Shown: positions 1-11,269, counted from the stretch's first letter. The stretch: DNA of 64,000 bases from Amborella trichopoda (GCF_000471905.2 NW_006500010.1:1583815-1647814), one strand, 5' to 3'. The notes: a model not told the origin generated them from the sequence alone. Made by a program: numbers and translations.

Positions 1-419
1 TAAGTAAAATATCAAATAAAAGAATAAAAAAAAAAATCCATTGAAGAATAAAATGCATTCAAATACAAATAAAAATAAATAAAATTAGTTACATTAGTTA
101 GATTCTATTATAGTTATTAAATAATAATAATTACGTATAATTGGTATGATTTTAATAACGCTAGACAGTTTAGGAAGTTGGGCTATTTGGTATAAGAAAC
201 AATAGACAACGCGCCTCTTTGGTTTTGGTAATACCAGGTAGGCGCTTACTAATATATATGGCAAAAAAACTTATGGGATTTCTATCTAGTGTTGAAAATG
301 CGAACAGGTGGGCAACAATGAAGAAAGGTCCACATGGCGGGGGTCGTCTCCCCGTATATCTTTTTTTCCATCCATACCATAATAAACGTGTTGAAAAGGG
401 AACACCACAATCTATTAAA
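1..419. other. AT-rich intergenic DNA
   Basis: No gene is recognised. The stretch is AT-rich and ends against the family B element that starts near 420. Both strands can be read as short ORFs, but they have no recognisable domain. Confidence 0.5.
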
Positions 420-795
420 AATCCGTAGCTGTAGAGGTAAGATGCACCTTCAGACTTTATCATGGTATATAATTTTGATATAAAATGTTATTAGGATTAT
501 ATCAAAATCTATTTTTATATTTAATTATAAAATTTTAAATTTTAAAAATGGTTAAAATCAAATAGATCTATAAACATATGAAAATCTTGAAAATGGGCGG
601 TGTAGATAATATGTTGTAAAATGAACTATTTATGAGACTTAAAAATCTTTTTATTTTCATGGTCATACATCTCGATGTCGAGATGATCAATCAAAAGGTG
701 TTACAATAATAAAACTACCTTTTCCGATGGATTTTTGAGGTGTATCCGTAGTTCTACATATAAGGTTGCAACCTTCAATAAACTTTTTTCAAAAA
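420..795 (-). repeat. MITE family B copy, inverted
   Basis: This is an inverted copy of the element seen at 7770-8140, 32215-32600 and 37375-37755. Read on the minus strand it starts with a terminal motif containing AAGGTTGCAACCTT (755-790) and follows the family interior: GATCATCTCGACATCGAGAT, an AAATAGT block, then TTTTCAAGATTTTCATATG. It has no coding capacity. I infer a nonautonomous DNA transposon from the palindromic ends and repeated occurrence. Confidence 0.6.
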
Positions 796-1606
796 AGAGA
801 TAAGTCCCGTTGGAGTATTGTTTGTTTACTCCCTAGGATAAAAACCCACATAAAATTAATTTTAAGACTCAAAATTTTGGGGATGTATCATCTTTTACCC
901 AAAAGTTAACCTCAATAACAAAAATCCCTAATTGCACCCTCTATGCAATTGAAAAAATAGTGCCTCGAGATAGAATAGAGACCATACAATTTTTAGATGA
1001 TGAGATCTAAGCGTTAGAAACTGCAAATTTCAATTTTTTTTTTTTTATAAATAATCGTCTAGTGATTCAAAATTTTAGGTTAAAAAGATCCTCCGAAGTC
1101 GGTCTTCAAACAAGTGAATAGTTAATTACCAAAAAAAAAAACCCAAGTGAGTAGATGTAAACTATGCTCCCGAAGAAACATATAATTGGTGCTCTTCCAT
1201 AAATTTGCTTTTTCAAATCATAGCTATCTTGCTATTAAGTAAAAAAAAAAGATAGGATGAATTGCGGTGCCAAGGATTCTAGATACAAAGAGTAGAAACA
1301 AAGGAGGACATTTCAGTGACGATCGGTGGAGGACGGGACGTGGTGTAAATGAGCCATCCATTTCAAAGTAATTTTACCTTCTTGCTGCACCGATACTATT
1401 CTCTTTACCAAAAAAAAAAGCAAATCGTGACTCAAAGTTTCAGGTACACAAGATCAAAGGCAAGAATGCAGTACACAAGGACAATTAAACAGTAAAGATT
1501 TATTCAGACAGTTACATGGAGGAACATGATTAAGAAAACCGCCATCAATAAAGTGGAATTGCATAACATGATTCATATAACCGACACCGACCTCGAGATG
1601 GGAGTA
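796..1606. other. Intergenic DNA downstream of the R3-MYB gene
   Basis: AT-rich and low-complexity, with several A and T runs. The part next to 1606 probably holds the 3' UTR of the minus-strand MYB gene. No other feature is recognised. Confidence 0.4.
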
Positions 1607-2690
1607 TCATTCGGGGTTGCAGGTGGGCTGTTGCTCTTGATGTTCTCTCCCAGTTTTGGCCCTCCAAAATGATTCGACCTGCTCCTTGGTCCTCCAGGGT
1701 AGCCTCCCAGCTATCAGATCCCACCTGACTTTCAATTATTTCATACGTCTCAGTGAGAAAGAGATTCTTTCTTATTTCTGGTTCGTTAAGCTCTCCTAGA
1801 GATAGATAGAGAGTTGGGAGAGTTTGTTAAAAAAAGAAAAAAAAACAGATAAAAAGCTTATATTTGTTTGGATTGAAGAAGCAAGACCTTTCACCCAAGA
1901 GCTTGTAGAGCCTGGTTATGAGATCTTCTTCGTCCTCCGATATCTCGCTCGTCAAGTCCACCTCCCACCTCCTCCCTGAAAACAACTAAACCCCCTATTT
2001 ACCTCCATTAATCCCAACTTGTGCTTGCCTGGGAAAACGGCCTAAGGGCAGTAATAATAAGTATACCGGCTGGCTCAACTGGCTTAATTGGACAAGTCTC
2101 GGTTGGTCAAAAAAGTGTTTAAAAAAATTTAAATATAAAGGAATTAAAAAAAAATAAAAAGTATGTTTAAAGTATGATCATCGTTGAAAATTGGTGAAAA
2201 CAATGAATTTTAAAAATTCGATTTGTGCCTAAGGTTTTTTCTAAAATTTTTCAAAAAACAAAGATGAAAAAATGTAAAAATAGTTTTTAATGACCAAAAC
2301 AACTTTCATTTTTTGCCAAAACATTCAGGAATACAAACAAATTTCTTATTTTTTGAGATTTTATATTAAATTATTTGATTTTTAGAAAAATACCTGATCG
2401 TATCACTAAAACCAGCTGAAACTAGAACCGACTAATGACCAGTTTCGATTTGAACCGTTCGATTTTGCGAACATTGATCCCAACTCACTGAAGACATGAG
2501 AGAGAGAAAGAGAGCCATTATTTTATGAGTGCAGCCGATCCCCACATGAGAGAGAATTGCAACCGCTTCCCACCAATGTATCCATGAGAGAGAGCAGCTT
2601 ACCAGTGGCCGTCGGGTCAATTTCGTTTTCTCTCTGCTCTTCTGTTTCGTTTTCTTGAGGACAGCGAGGTTCTTCTCCATTTCTTGCCAT
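1607..2690 (-). CDS. R3-type single-repeat MYB (CPC/TRY/ETC/TCL-like)
   Basis: Three exons on the minus strand, 2690-2603, 1975-1888 and 1724-1607, join through GT-AG introns into a 97-residue protein. Exon 1 (MARNGEEPRC...) is a polar tail. Exons 2 and 3 encode one MYB repeat (about residues 31-80) with SEDEEDLITRLYKLLGE joined to RWDLIAGRLP. The bHLH-interaction signature DLx2Rx3Lx6Lx3R is matched exactly (D-L-IT-R-LYK-L-LGERWD-L-IAG-R). Length and architecture fit CPC, TRY, ETC and TCL proteins. These lack an activation domain and compete with R2R3-MYBs for bHLH partners, repressing trichome fate, promoting root hairs or damping anthocyanin genes in the nucleus. An oddity is LPWRT where the family usually has IPGRT. 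Intron 1 carries a 452-bp transposon. The start is the first ATG in frame with a clean donor after residue 29. The family is sure; which member is not. Confidence 0.88.
2006..2485. mobile_element. Family F element in MYB intron 1, with 14-bp target duplication
   Basis: The direct repeats CATTAATCCCAACT (2006-2019) and CATTGATCCCAACT (2472-2485) flank a 452-bp insertion at 2020-2471. The uninterrupted site is preserved in the MYB pseudogene near 5200-5220 (CATTAATCCCAACTCATTC). The inserted sequence shares the AATGACCAAAACAA core with elements at 8490, 12640, 16280 and 32960. No coding capacity. A 14-bp duplication is typical of target-primed retroposition but does not prove it. Confidence 0.75.
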
Positions 2691-3645
2691 GGTGACGGGT
2701 CTCTCTATATCCATATACTCTTCGTCCTCACTGTGAATTTTCTAGCATTTCATTTGATGTTTAAGGCGTTGCCCATGGGAATTTTTATCATTGTTAATGG
2801 TATACCCATGCCAAATTAATAAATTATAACAGGCATGTAGGGTCATGGATGACGACGGTTGTAAAGTAGGTCGAGTAGAGTCATGAATGATGTCGTTTGC
2901 TGGGTAGGGCCGTCCCGAACTAAATGTAAATTAACTGAAAGGGACGAAATGCCACCGCATCTTGTCAAGTGGCCCAAATTCCGCATCGCATGTAGATTTT
3001 TTTTATGTAGTTATGCATATCCCAATAGGATACGGTAAGGTTCAAATAAAGCTTAGATTTTATTTAATAAAAAAGTAAAACCTGACCTCATGATTCACCA
3101 AAATTGTAGTTGTGGCATAATTAGGATGCCCAGAAAAAAAGCACGATTTAAGCTCTAAAAATAGTGTATAATGTAATATATGATCTAGACGGTCTATTTT
3201 CAAGTGTTGGTGGACATCGATTTTAGAGCCATCATAGATATTTTTTATGTTTTAAGTATTTTGCGAATGAGATTTTGTGGTGAGGCTTTAGTTTATTTTT
3301 TATTTTTTTTATAAGGCCTGGGCCTTATAGAAACTGCATCTTTCACAAATTCTATACGTATAATAAATAAACCTATGTATTGAAAATCTAGTTTTGAAAC
3401 AATGCGGCTTGTGTAGTTTATGGAAGATCCCAATATATAACAAATCCCTTGTTTGGCTATAATAAGTTGAAACCAAGTTTTGGCATCTCAATTCATAAGT
3501 TAACGATTACTTTATTATTTTTATTTTTAATTTCTTGGAAATATTTTTTTTTTGAACGAATAATTTCTTGGAAATAGGACATCCATAATGTGATTAACAA
3601 ACAAAACGATTGATATCTTATATTGTAGATCATTTTAAAGTGGAA

Positions 3646-3676
<31 letters not shown>

Positions 3677-3931
3677 TGAGAATCATCTCTCTCTCATACA
3701 CACTCAAACACACTCTCTCTACGTTGTAGATGATTGTTAAAAATAAATCCTATAATTAAATAGACTTACGTAGGATGAGACACTTTAGCCAAAAGATCAT
3801 GCACACATTTCTATCCATTTTGAGAACCATCGTTCAGGTTTCACCTAAAATTACATCTTAACCATAATACGACACAATCCTAGAGAGAGACGTTTAAACT
3901 TTAATGTAAATGAAGTCTAAAAATGCATTTG
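2691..3931. other. Intergenic DNA upstream of the R3-MYB gene
   Basis: This should hold the promoter and 5' UTR of the minus-strand MYB; no convincing TATA box was picked out. A worn MITE relative lies at about 3030-3340 (interior motifs of families A/B, ending in ...GGGCCTTATAGAAACTGCA). An (AT)n run lies at 3649-3677. No other gene is seen. Confidence 0.4.
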
Positions 3932-4180
3932 GCATAGGGCCATAGCCTTATGATCCTCGTGAGCCTAAACCACGTGCATAGGTTGCGCAAGGACTATGCT
4001 ATCTTCAAAAACAATGCATAGGGTCATAGCCTTATGATCCTCGTGAGCCTAAACCACGTGCATAGGTTGCGTAAGGACTATGCTATCTTCAAAAACAATG
4101 CATAGGGTCATAGCCTTATGATCCTCGTGAGCCTAAACCACGTGCATAGGTTGCGCAAGGACTATGCTATCTTCAAAAAC
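3932..4180. repeat. 84-bp tandem repeat, three units
   Basis: Units start at 3932, 4016 and 4100 and are almost identical, so the amplification is recent. Each unit holds a CACGTG hexamer followed by CATAGGTTGCG and the phrase CTATGCTATCTTCAAAAAC. There is no long ORF across the array and no spacer variation, so it is not a CRISPR. Confidence 0.92.
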
Positions 4181-4559
4181 GTGATCCATGAGGTGCATAA
4201 GAGGCAAAATCACGTCTAAGGTCGTTTCATTTGTCTGTGCACAAGCAAATTGCAAAGATTGAATGCTTATACCGGCTCATCGGATAAACTTGCACTTTGT
4301 AATCATTTTTTAAAAAATGATTGTTTATAAAGATACTATATATCCTCTATACGAGGAGGCTACAATTATTTTTGTCCTTTAAATTTTAAAATAGGTAGTT
4401 ATAATAATGTCATTGAATAGATACAATTTCAAAAAAATCTCGAATTTCATGATACACACTAAACCAGAGTAGCTGGCTCATGAAACCAATATATTTATTC
4501 ATAATTTGAATTAACAGGTGGCCCAATGCGGAGTTATCATTTTGGGGGCAAAAAAGAAG

Positions 4560-5110
4560 CTTAGATGATTTCTATAAGAGGGGATCAGGCATGATACTCA
4601 TCTTTTTTAAAGTCATCTTTATGAGAGTTATAGAAAGGGATCTCCAATATAGAGATGGGTTCCAAAGAGAAAGACAGACATGGCCTTTAAGAAAAAAGCG
4701 GTATTTTTATGAGTTTTGAATTGGTTAAAGTTTCACTTTTATAGAGAGAAAGTCTCTCGGTTGCCCTCGAAGTTATCTTTCCAGTAGCAGTAATGTGGTG
4801 GGAAAGATGATGTTGATCGACAGTGTTGTTTGGCCGAAAGAGCGGGTTTAGAAGAAAATATTGATGACGGTCTTTTACAGATGTTTAAGAACATATATTA
4901 TCTCTTGTAACCCAAAACTGTAATCTTTATTGTAATAATGGATTTCTAGTGGTCGAGGCCCTGGATGTAGGCGTACAGGATGAACCACGTAAATCGTATG
5001 TTATTGTCGTGTGATTTTTATGTTTGTTTTATTTTTACACTCGATTTATGGTTCTATTCATCTATTCATATTTGCCAATCATGTACACGAACTTGGGTGA
5101 GATCCCAGCA
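4560..5110 (+). mobile_element. Probable solo LTR or LTR fragment, Copia-like fossil
   Basis: The stretch ...GGATGTAGGCG (4961-4973) followed by GAACCACGTAAATC (4982-4993), after a T-rich AATCTTTATT signal region, is the usual tail of plant Copia-type LTRs. No internal coding region lies next to it, so it looks like a solo LTR or a remnant. Both ends are approximate, and it abuts the broken MYB copy to its right. Confidence 0.45.
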
Positions 5111-5155
5111 TTTGAGATTTCTTGTTCCGCAAGGGAGGGGTTCCCGAGAACTCTA

Positions 5156-5345
5156 CTCATCTCCCACCTCTACCCTGCAACCAAATACACCCCCCATTTG
5201 CCTCCATTAATCCCAACTCATTCAAGACGTGTGTGTGTGAGAGAGAGTTTTGCTTAGTGCTTCAAACCTATCTTTGCTTCTTACCGGTGGTTATTGGGTT
5301 CATTTCGCTTTCTCCCTCCTCTTCTTTCTGCTTTTCGTTTGTAGA
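5156..5345 (-). pseudogene. Partial R3-MYB pseudogene (exon 1 to start of exon 2)
   Basis: On the minus strand, about 5340-5285 matches the end of exon 1 of the gene at 1607-2690 (NEKQKEEEGESE then NPITTG against NETEEQRENE and DPTATG) and keeps a GTAAG donor. A ~110-bp intron follows with the matching phrase TTGGGATTAATGGAGG. An acceptor and the first ~13 bases of exon 2 (5174-5161) come next, where the frame meets TAG at once; similarity then ends. The R3 repeat (exon 3) is absent. It is a truncated tandem relic, not a working gene. Confidence 0.7.
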
Positions 5346-6109
5346 ACAAGAGTCTTATTCATCACTTGGTGCTATGCTTAGAGCAACGGTACTCAAAGTT
5401 ATTGCCTAGGGAGGTATCTTTATATGCCTTTTGTGATACCAAGTTAATTTGTATGATTGTGCATGTAATTTCAATGCCAAATTATTATGTTGCATCAGGG
5501 ACCATATTAAAACAAATGGGCCAATTTCTTTGCCTATAGCCCTATACAGATCGAAAATCAGTGGGGACCAAACATATATTGGGATGGCATTGGCCTGATA
5601 GACGATAAGATGAAAGAAAATAGATTTAGGTGGGGAAATGGGCTAAAGTTGTAGTGTTCGCAGCTTACACCTTAGTCACCACATTGTAGTTTTGTGGTTT
5701 CCATTCCCACCACTAACATTGCCCCACTAACACCTTCAAAAAAGCTAACTCCTCATCTATTTGAAAAAGCGAGTAGCGGCTTGTCTTCTCCACTAAATTA
5801 CCAAAAAAAGAAAAGAAGTAGACTTAGGTGTGTTGGCCATGTACAGCACAGACGCAGTACACCTATTAGGTGGTGCGAGTTGGTTCTAGTGAAAGGCTGA
5901 AAAATGATAAGGGGTAGGTTCAAAAGGGCATAGTTGAAAATAATGACAAAAATATTGAGAATTATAGCATCATTGAGGGTGTGGACCTTGATAGAGTAGA
6001 ATGATGGATCATGATTTGTATATCCAACTCTAAATAGTTGAGAAGAGGTTTTGATGATGATCAATAACGACATGATTTCCCTCTAAAACCCTCTATTTAC
6101 ATTATCTTT
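5346..6109. other. Intergenic DNA, nothing recognised
   Basis: Unique-looking, moderately AT-rich sequence. Short ORFs on both strands have no known motif. Confidence 0.35.
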
Positions 6110-6119
6110 TTTAAAAAAA

Positions 6120-6270
6120 AATTATCCAGTGTTCTTATGAGTCCTACCTAATCGTTGTCATCTAATCTTTATTCCAATTATTTGGGGTGGCTTTCATGAT
6201 AAGATGTAAAATTTTACACTGGTTACCAACCTAACACAAACCATCTACTGTACTCAAGCTTGAGATAGGT
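6120..6270. repeat. Dispersed repeat module (ATTGGGGT...TTTTACACTGG)
   Basis: The pair CCAATTATTTGGGGTGGCTT and TTTTACACTGGTTACCAACC also occurs, in parts, at 42129-42246 and 63750-63900. I infer a SINE-like or other short dispersed repeat; the family was not identified. Confidence 0.5.
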
Positions 6271-6538
6271 TAAGGGAAAGTTTTAAGCTCCTCCTCCTTA
6301 TTAGACCAATAACTTTAACCTAATCCCCACTCGTAAATCTCTTTTCTATTTTTTATTTTTTATTTTTTAATATTTTTCTACATCATGTAATCCTAACCGC
6401 CATCATCAATGTGCCATATATATGTAGGATAAATACGTAGGATAAATGATCAACTCTAGTAATACCTATTATAAAGACGGACAATCCATGTGTGAAAATG
6501 AAAAGGGGTGATAAAATGTCATTTGCCTCAATAAAAAT

Positions 6539-6932
6539 AGGACAAAGTTTATATAGGGCTGACGCTCTAAACAATCAAATTAGAGCCCACCTAAAATTTT
6601 TTATTACAAGAGATTGTTTTGATTTTCAAATATCTTCAAATTGATCACCTCAGCATGAAGATGCATGCACATGAGAAAGAAATGGATTTCAAGTTTTGGA
6701 AATAGTGCATCTTGTAACGAATTTTTGGATCGTCAATTTTCAAAATTTTTAAGTTTTCATAGATATGTTCGAACTACACTATTTTTTAAGCTTTAAATTT
6801 TACAATTAAAAAGAAAAAAATATTTTAAGGTTATCACGAAGATTTCAGCATTAAAATCACAATTCTCGATACTATTTGAATGTGTGCTTTACTTAGATTG
6901 TTTAGAGCCTTGGCTCTATACAAACCGCACCC
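6539..6932. mobile_element. MITE family A, intact ends
   Basis: A 394-bp element with terminal inverted repeats. The left end reads ...TATAGGGCTGACGCTCTAAA and the right end, reversed, ...TATAGAGCCAAGGCTCTAAA. It is flanked by ATAAAAAT at 6531-6538 and 6933-6940. It has no coding capacity. An 8-9 bp duplication with long TIRs fits a Mutator-like or hAT nonautonomous element. Confidence 0.85.
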
Positions 6933-6940
6933 ATAAAAAT

Positions 6941-7440
6941 AAGGAAAATGGTTTGATAGGGTAGTAGCCTTCTCAAAATAAGTAAAATCTCATCACCAAA
7001 ATCACCTAAAATTGTAATTCTGGTGTGTTACAACCTTCAAATCAATCATGTCAGCCTTGAACATTATAGTTGTGAAAGAAATTAAGATTTTAACTCCTAA
7101 AAGTAGTATATATAGTAGATGTAATGATCCTATAAGACCCTCATATACTCATGTGTAGGGCCCCAATAGATCACCATTAAATTTGACACAGATATCTAGA
7201 AAAGTAAATACCCACACCCATGTGATAACGTGTTTAGGTCTGTGCCAAATTTATTGGTGATCCTTTAGGGTAATACATACATGGGTGTGGGAGGGTCTCA
7301 TATGATCATTACTCTATTTAGTAACACATTATTTACATTATTTATTTCGCCTTAAAAATAATTGTTCACGAATCTGTAAAATCTGTATCATTTTTTTAAC
7401 TTCAAATTTCATAGTCAGTGTTGAAAACTGATTTTAGATA
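6941..7440. other. Degraded MITE-like DNA
   Basis: Scattered phrases of families A and B occur (for example AATCAATCATGTCAGCCTTG). About 7120-7310 holds an inverted pair around ...TAAGACCCTCATATACTCAT and ATGGGTGTGGGAGGGTCTCA, which suggests an old foldback element. No gene. Confidence 0.4.
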
Positions 7441-7444
7441 AAAA

Positions 7445-7575
7445 CAATAGACCCGACCAGATTCAGGACCCGAAAGTACACCTGACCTAGTGTCTTGGTA
7501 TGGGTCCAAATTTTGAACCCAAAAACTATTCAGGTCCGGGCATGGCCAGGCCCGACCTGTTGCCACCCCTATATT
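7445..7575. repeat. hAT-like fragment, GTTGCCACCCCT end
   Basis: The sequence is dense in GACCCG/CGGGTC words and ends in CCTGTTGCCACCCCTATA. The same style of end is seen at 21000-21265, 24537-24880, 25297-25682 and 31785-31855. It is a short nonautonomous element fragment without a gene. Confidence 0.5.
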
Positions 7576-7769
7576 TATACTCCATCATAGAGATTTCTAA
7601 TGTCCAAAGTGCTTTTGGAATGAGGATTCAAGATCAGACCTTACTCGGATTTCATAAAGCCTAAGCCTTAAAAAAACAGCATCGTATATCCTCACCACTG
7701 GAAATGGACCACACAAGTACGGTCTTGTTGAGTCATTACTTATTTTAGAAAAAGTAGTTGGTCATTATA

Positions 7770-8140
7770 AAGTTTATATGAGGATGCAACCCTATGATGT
7801 AGAACTACAAGTGCAACTCAAAAATCCATCTAAAAAGATAGTTTTAATGTTGAAAAGCTCTTTTATTGATCATCTCGACATCGAGATATATGGCCATAAA
7901 AAATATAAAGATTTTAAGTCTAAAAAATAGTACATTTTACAATATATTATCTACACCGTCCATTTGCAAGATTTTCATATGTTTATATCTACTTGATTTT
8001 AACCATTTTTTAAATTTAAAATTTTATAATTAGATATAAAAATAGATTGTGAGATAATTCTAAAAACATTTTACATCAAAATTATATACCATGATAAAAT
8101 TTGAGGGTGCACTTTACCTCTACAACTATGGATGCATTCG
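7770..8140 (+). repeat. MITE family B copy
   Basis: Starts with TTTATATGAGGATGCAACCC and follows the family B order: AAATCCATC, GATCATCTCGACATCGAGAT, AATAGTACATTTTACAA, CAAGATTTTCATATG and ATAATTAGATATAAAAATAG. It is an inverted partner of the copy at 420-795. No coding capacity. Confidence 0.65.
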
Positions 8141-8489
8141 TATGCCAACTACACCCTTTAGGAAGATGGAGAGTCTTGGTCTATTTCCTCATCATTTCAA
8201 CATCATCATTTTTGTCTTTTTCTAATTAATTGTGCTAAGTTACATAAATTTTAGTTTTCTATTCTGTTCTATTAAAGGCTTTATCCTCAGTGAAGTCAAA
8301 ACATGGTCTATTTGATGAATAAAGATAATAGGGAGGAGTGCAATTTCTCTAAGATTCATATGTAGAAAAGCAGTAAATAAAAATAATAATAAGCTTTAAA
8401 AAGCAAAAAATAATTTTTTTTTTTGAGAATTATTTAAGCTTTTGATTTTACTTTTTTTGTGGAAGGACAACATTAACATTCAAGACCAT

Positions 8490-8860
8490 GTAGGGCCGGC
8501 TTAACCAAGCAAGTTTTGGGCACTAAAAAAAGGTACTAAAAAACTACAAAAAAATATGAAAATGATATTTAAAACATGATTAAATAAAACACATCCAAAT
8601 GGAATTAAAAATTAATGAAAAAATGGATTATAAAGAATCAAGTTTTGCCCAAGAGTATTTTTTATATTTTTTAAAAAAGATAGAAAAATATAAAAATAAG
8701 TATTAATGGCCAAAACAATTTCTAATATTTGCCAAAATGATGAAAAAGAATAAAATTTTATATGGTTTTTTGAATTTTTTTAGAATTCCTAACCGGTGTA
8801 CCAAAACCGACAGAAACTAGAACCAGTAGATCTAACCAGGGGTTGGAATCGATCACCCTC
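8490..8860 (+). repeat. Family F element
   Basis: Shares with 2020-2471 and 12640-13040 the core TATTAATGGCCAAAACAATT, the TTTGCCAAAATG phrase and an end rich in ACCAAAACCGACAGAAACTA. The interior is AT-rich and noncoding. Confidence 0.6.
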
Positions 8861-11269
8861 TCGCCATAATGCCAAATCTCGGCAGCGGAGTTTTTGACTA
8901 TATGCATATGTATATGAAGAACCCTTAACAATAAAGAGAAAATTATAGGTACCTCTACTCAAAATCAACTTTCTAGACATCCTATCTCAATACGTTTTCT
9001 CTCATACTTTAAAACCAAATATTGTTTTTTCTTGTATTTACCCTCAGTCAAGAAGTGAATAATAAGATGAAACTGCCCTTACCCTCTCTCTACACAAACA
9101 AAAATATGCTTTTTGAACTCTCATTCTCTCTCTACTCTCTCTTTCTCTCCAATATGCATTGATCTCTGGGTTGAGATTTGTTTAAATCTTAGCAAAAACT
9201 GAGTTATTTTTTAAAAAACTAGAAAAAGTGGAGTCGTATGAATTATGAGTTCAGAAAAATACTAGATTTATACAGATCTGGTATTTTCTGAGTCCATAGG
9301 CAGCATCAGTTCCAAATCCGTATTTTGACTAAAAAAAGCTTCTAAATTTAATTAAATCTAATAATAAATTAATTTGTAGAAAAAATAAAATAATAAAGAG
9401 AATAAAATGAAAAAAAACAAATTAAATTAAACAAAGAAAGTGATACTTACCTCTAAGGACGCGAAACTCGGAGTTTCAGGCTTGGATCAGGCTGCTATTC
9501 TGATTTGCGTCACCATCTCTTTTTTTTTTATCCAAATTTCAAACATAAATTATGGGATTTTCTGTGATTTTTTTTTGGATTTTTATAATTTTTTAAGAAT
9601 TTTTTACGGGTTTTGCCTATTTTTGGACTATTTTTTCAGAATATTTTGGATTATCTTGAAGTTTTTGTTTTATCTAATCAAATAAAACACCTTTCTTGCA
9701 TCATAAAATGCATTTACTGCGTTATCAGGCCACACTTGGGCCTATCGGACCACATCACGGCTCGGCCTGCATCCCGATACTTGGTCTCACAGCGACTAAA
9801 TTGTCATTTATTGGATTTTTTATCAATAGGTCCGATTCTTTGACTGTTGAAAAGTTCTAGGGCTCTAATTGAAGTTATGATAAGTTTTGGACAGTTTTGA
9901 ATCAATTATATTATGTTTAGGTTGCATACGGTCTACTAGGATTTGTGTAGTCATTTAAGCTCATAATCAAAATTTTAAGAGTTCCTTTAACAAGAATTTC
10001 AAGGTGGTGTCTATACATCTCTCTCTTTCTCTACCTGCCATCTCTCTCCTCTCTCTACCATCATATCTCTCTCTTTACATGCCCTTTCTCCTCTCGTTCT
10101 CTTTTTCTCTCTCTTCCCTAGAATAATACACAGTCTAGCACACTAAGTGTCTGATTGTGTATTGAGTTATGAGAGGAGAGAGGGAGATAGAACAAGAGGA
10201 GAGATAAGAGGCAGGTAGAGAGAGCATGGGTAGAGGGAGAAAAAGAGAGATAGTAGAGAATGAGAGAGAGAGAGAGAGCTATAAAAGCTAACATACGTCA
10301 AATTTTTGTTTGTGTAGAGAAAAGTTAAGGGCAATTTTTTTAAAACTTGTTGGTTTCTTGACTGGGGGTAAATTAAAAAAAAAACAATGTTGGGATTTAG
10401 GTTGGGAGAGAAAAAAAATTGAGAGATAATATGTCTAGAAAGTTGTTTTCCCAACAATAAACACGATAAAAACGAAGAAAAATAAGCACCCAATACGTTA
10501 ATTTAAAGTGGTTTACATTAATGGGTTATTTCTATGGGAGGGAGAAAATCAAATTCATTATGTAAATTTAAGGTTTCAACGATTAATGAAAGCAAACAAT
10601 CTCCCAATGCACATATTTTATTTTCCTTATTTCACTCTTTTCCTTAAATCATTATTTCAGAATCTAAACCTCAATGATTTAAGACCTATTAAGAGCTTTC
10701 GATGATTTGGAGCTCCCTCTCAGAAATCCTCGCAATATTTTTCTCTCTTGGGATTTCCTTCTTAAGAGGGTTTCCACTCTTTCTTGGGTTTCAAGGTGGG
10801 TCTCTCTCTTCAATGCGCTCTCTACTATCTTGTGAACGAGTTTTACACGTTTAATCGTGACTCAGTTCATTCCGGGCCATTCTCGGTGCCTAACCCGAAG
10901 AAGCACTGGCTTTTGAAGAGGAAGATAAGAGACATTTTCTTGTGATGCCAATGATATATTCAAGCTTTATGCAGATTGGAAAGCTGAAGCAGAGATGCGA
11001 TCGGATATCTTTAGAGAGTTTGCCTAATCGGCCCTGAAGAGATTGTAATATGAGAGAGATAGCAAAGTTAGTGATAAGACAGAGGGAGGCTACAAGATGT
11101 TTGGATGTGGACTGTAATTTCTATTTGAGAATAAGAGAGAAGGGATTTTTCTTAGCCAATTACGTACATACACAAAAAAAAAATTTAAAAAAAATGTAGG
11201 TAAAATGTAAAAAGGGAGAGTCCGATTTACTCAAAAACTACAACTAAGGATGTTACTTTACATTTTTTT
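8861..11269. other. Intergenic DNA with CT/GA tracts and an unexplained gene-like patch
   Basis: CT-rich and GA-rich simple sequence lies at 9080-9150, 10015-10120 and 10160-10285; the long ORFs there are low complexity. At about 10690-11045 the composition turns more balanced and gene-like, with short open stretches such as EEDKRHFLVMPMIYSSFMQI (within about 10905-11025), but no family is recognised and no exon structure can be defended. Confidence 0.35.

Noticed and set aside
3932-4180. Array as CRISPR-like
   Set aside because: No repeat-spacer alternation; plain tandem units in a plant genome.
10167-10493. 108-codon minus-strand ORF
   Set aside because: Reads a GA-rich simple repeat; leucine/serine-rich low complexity.
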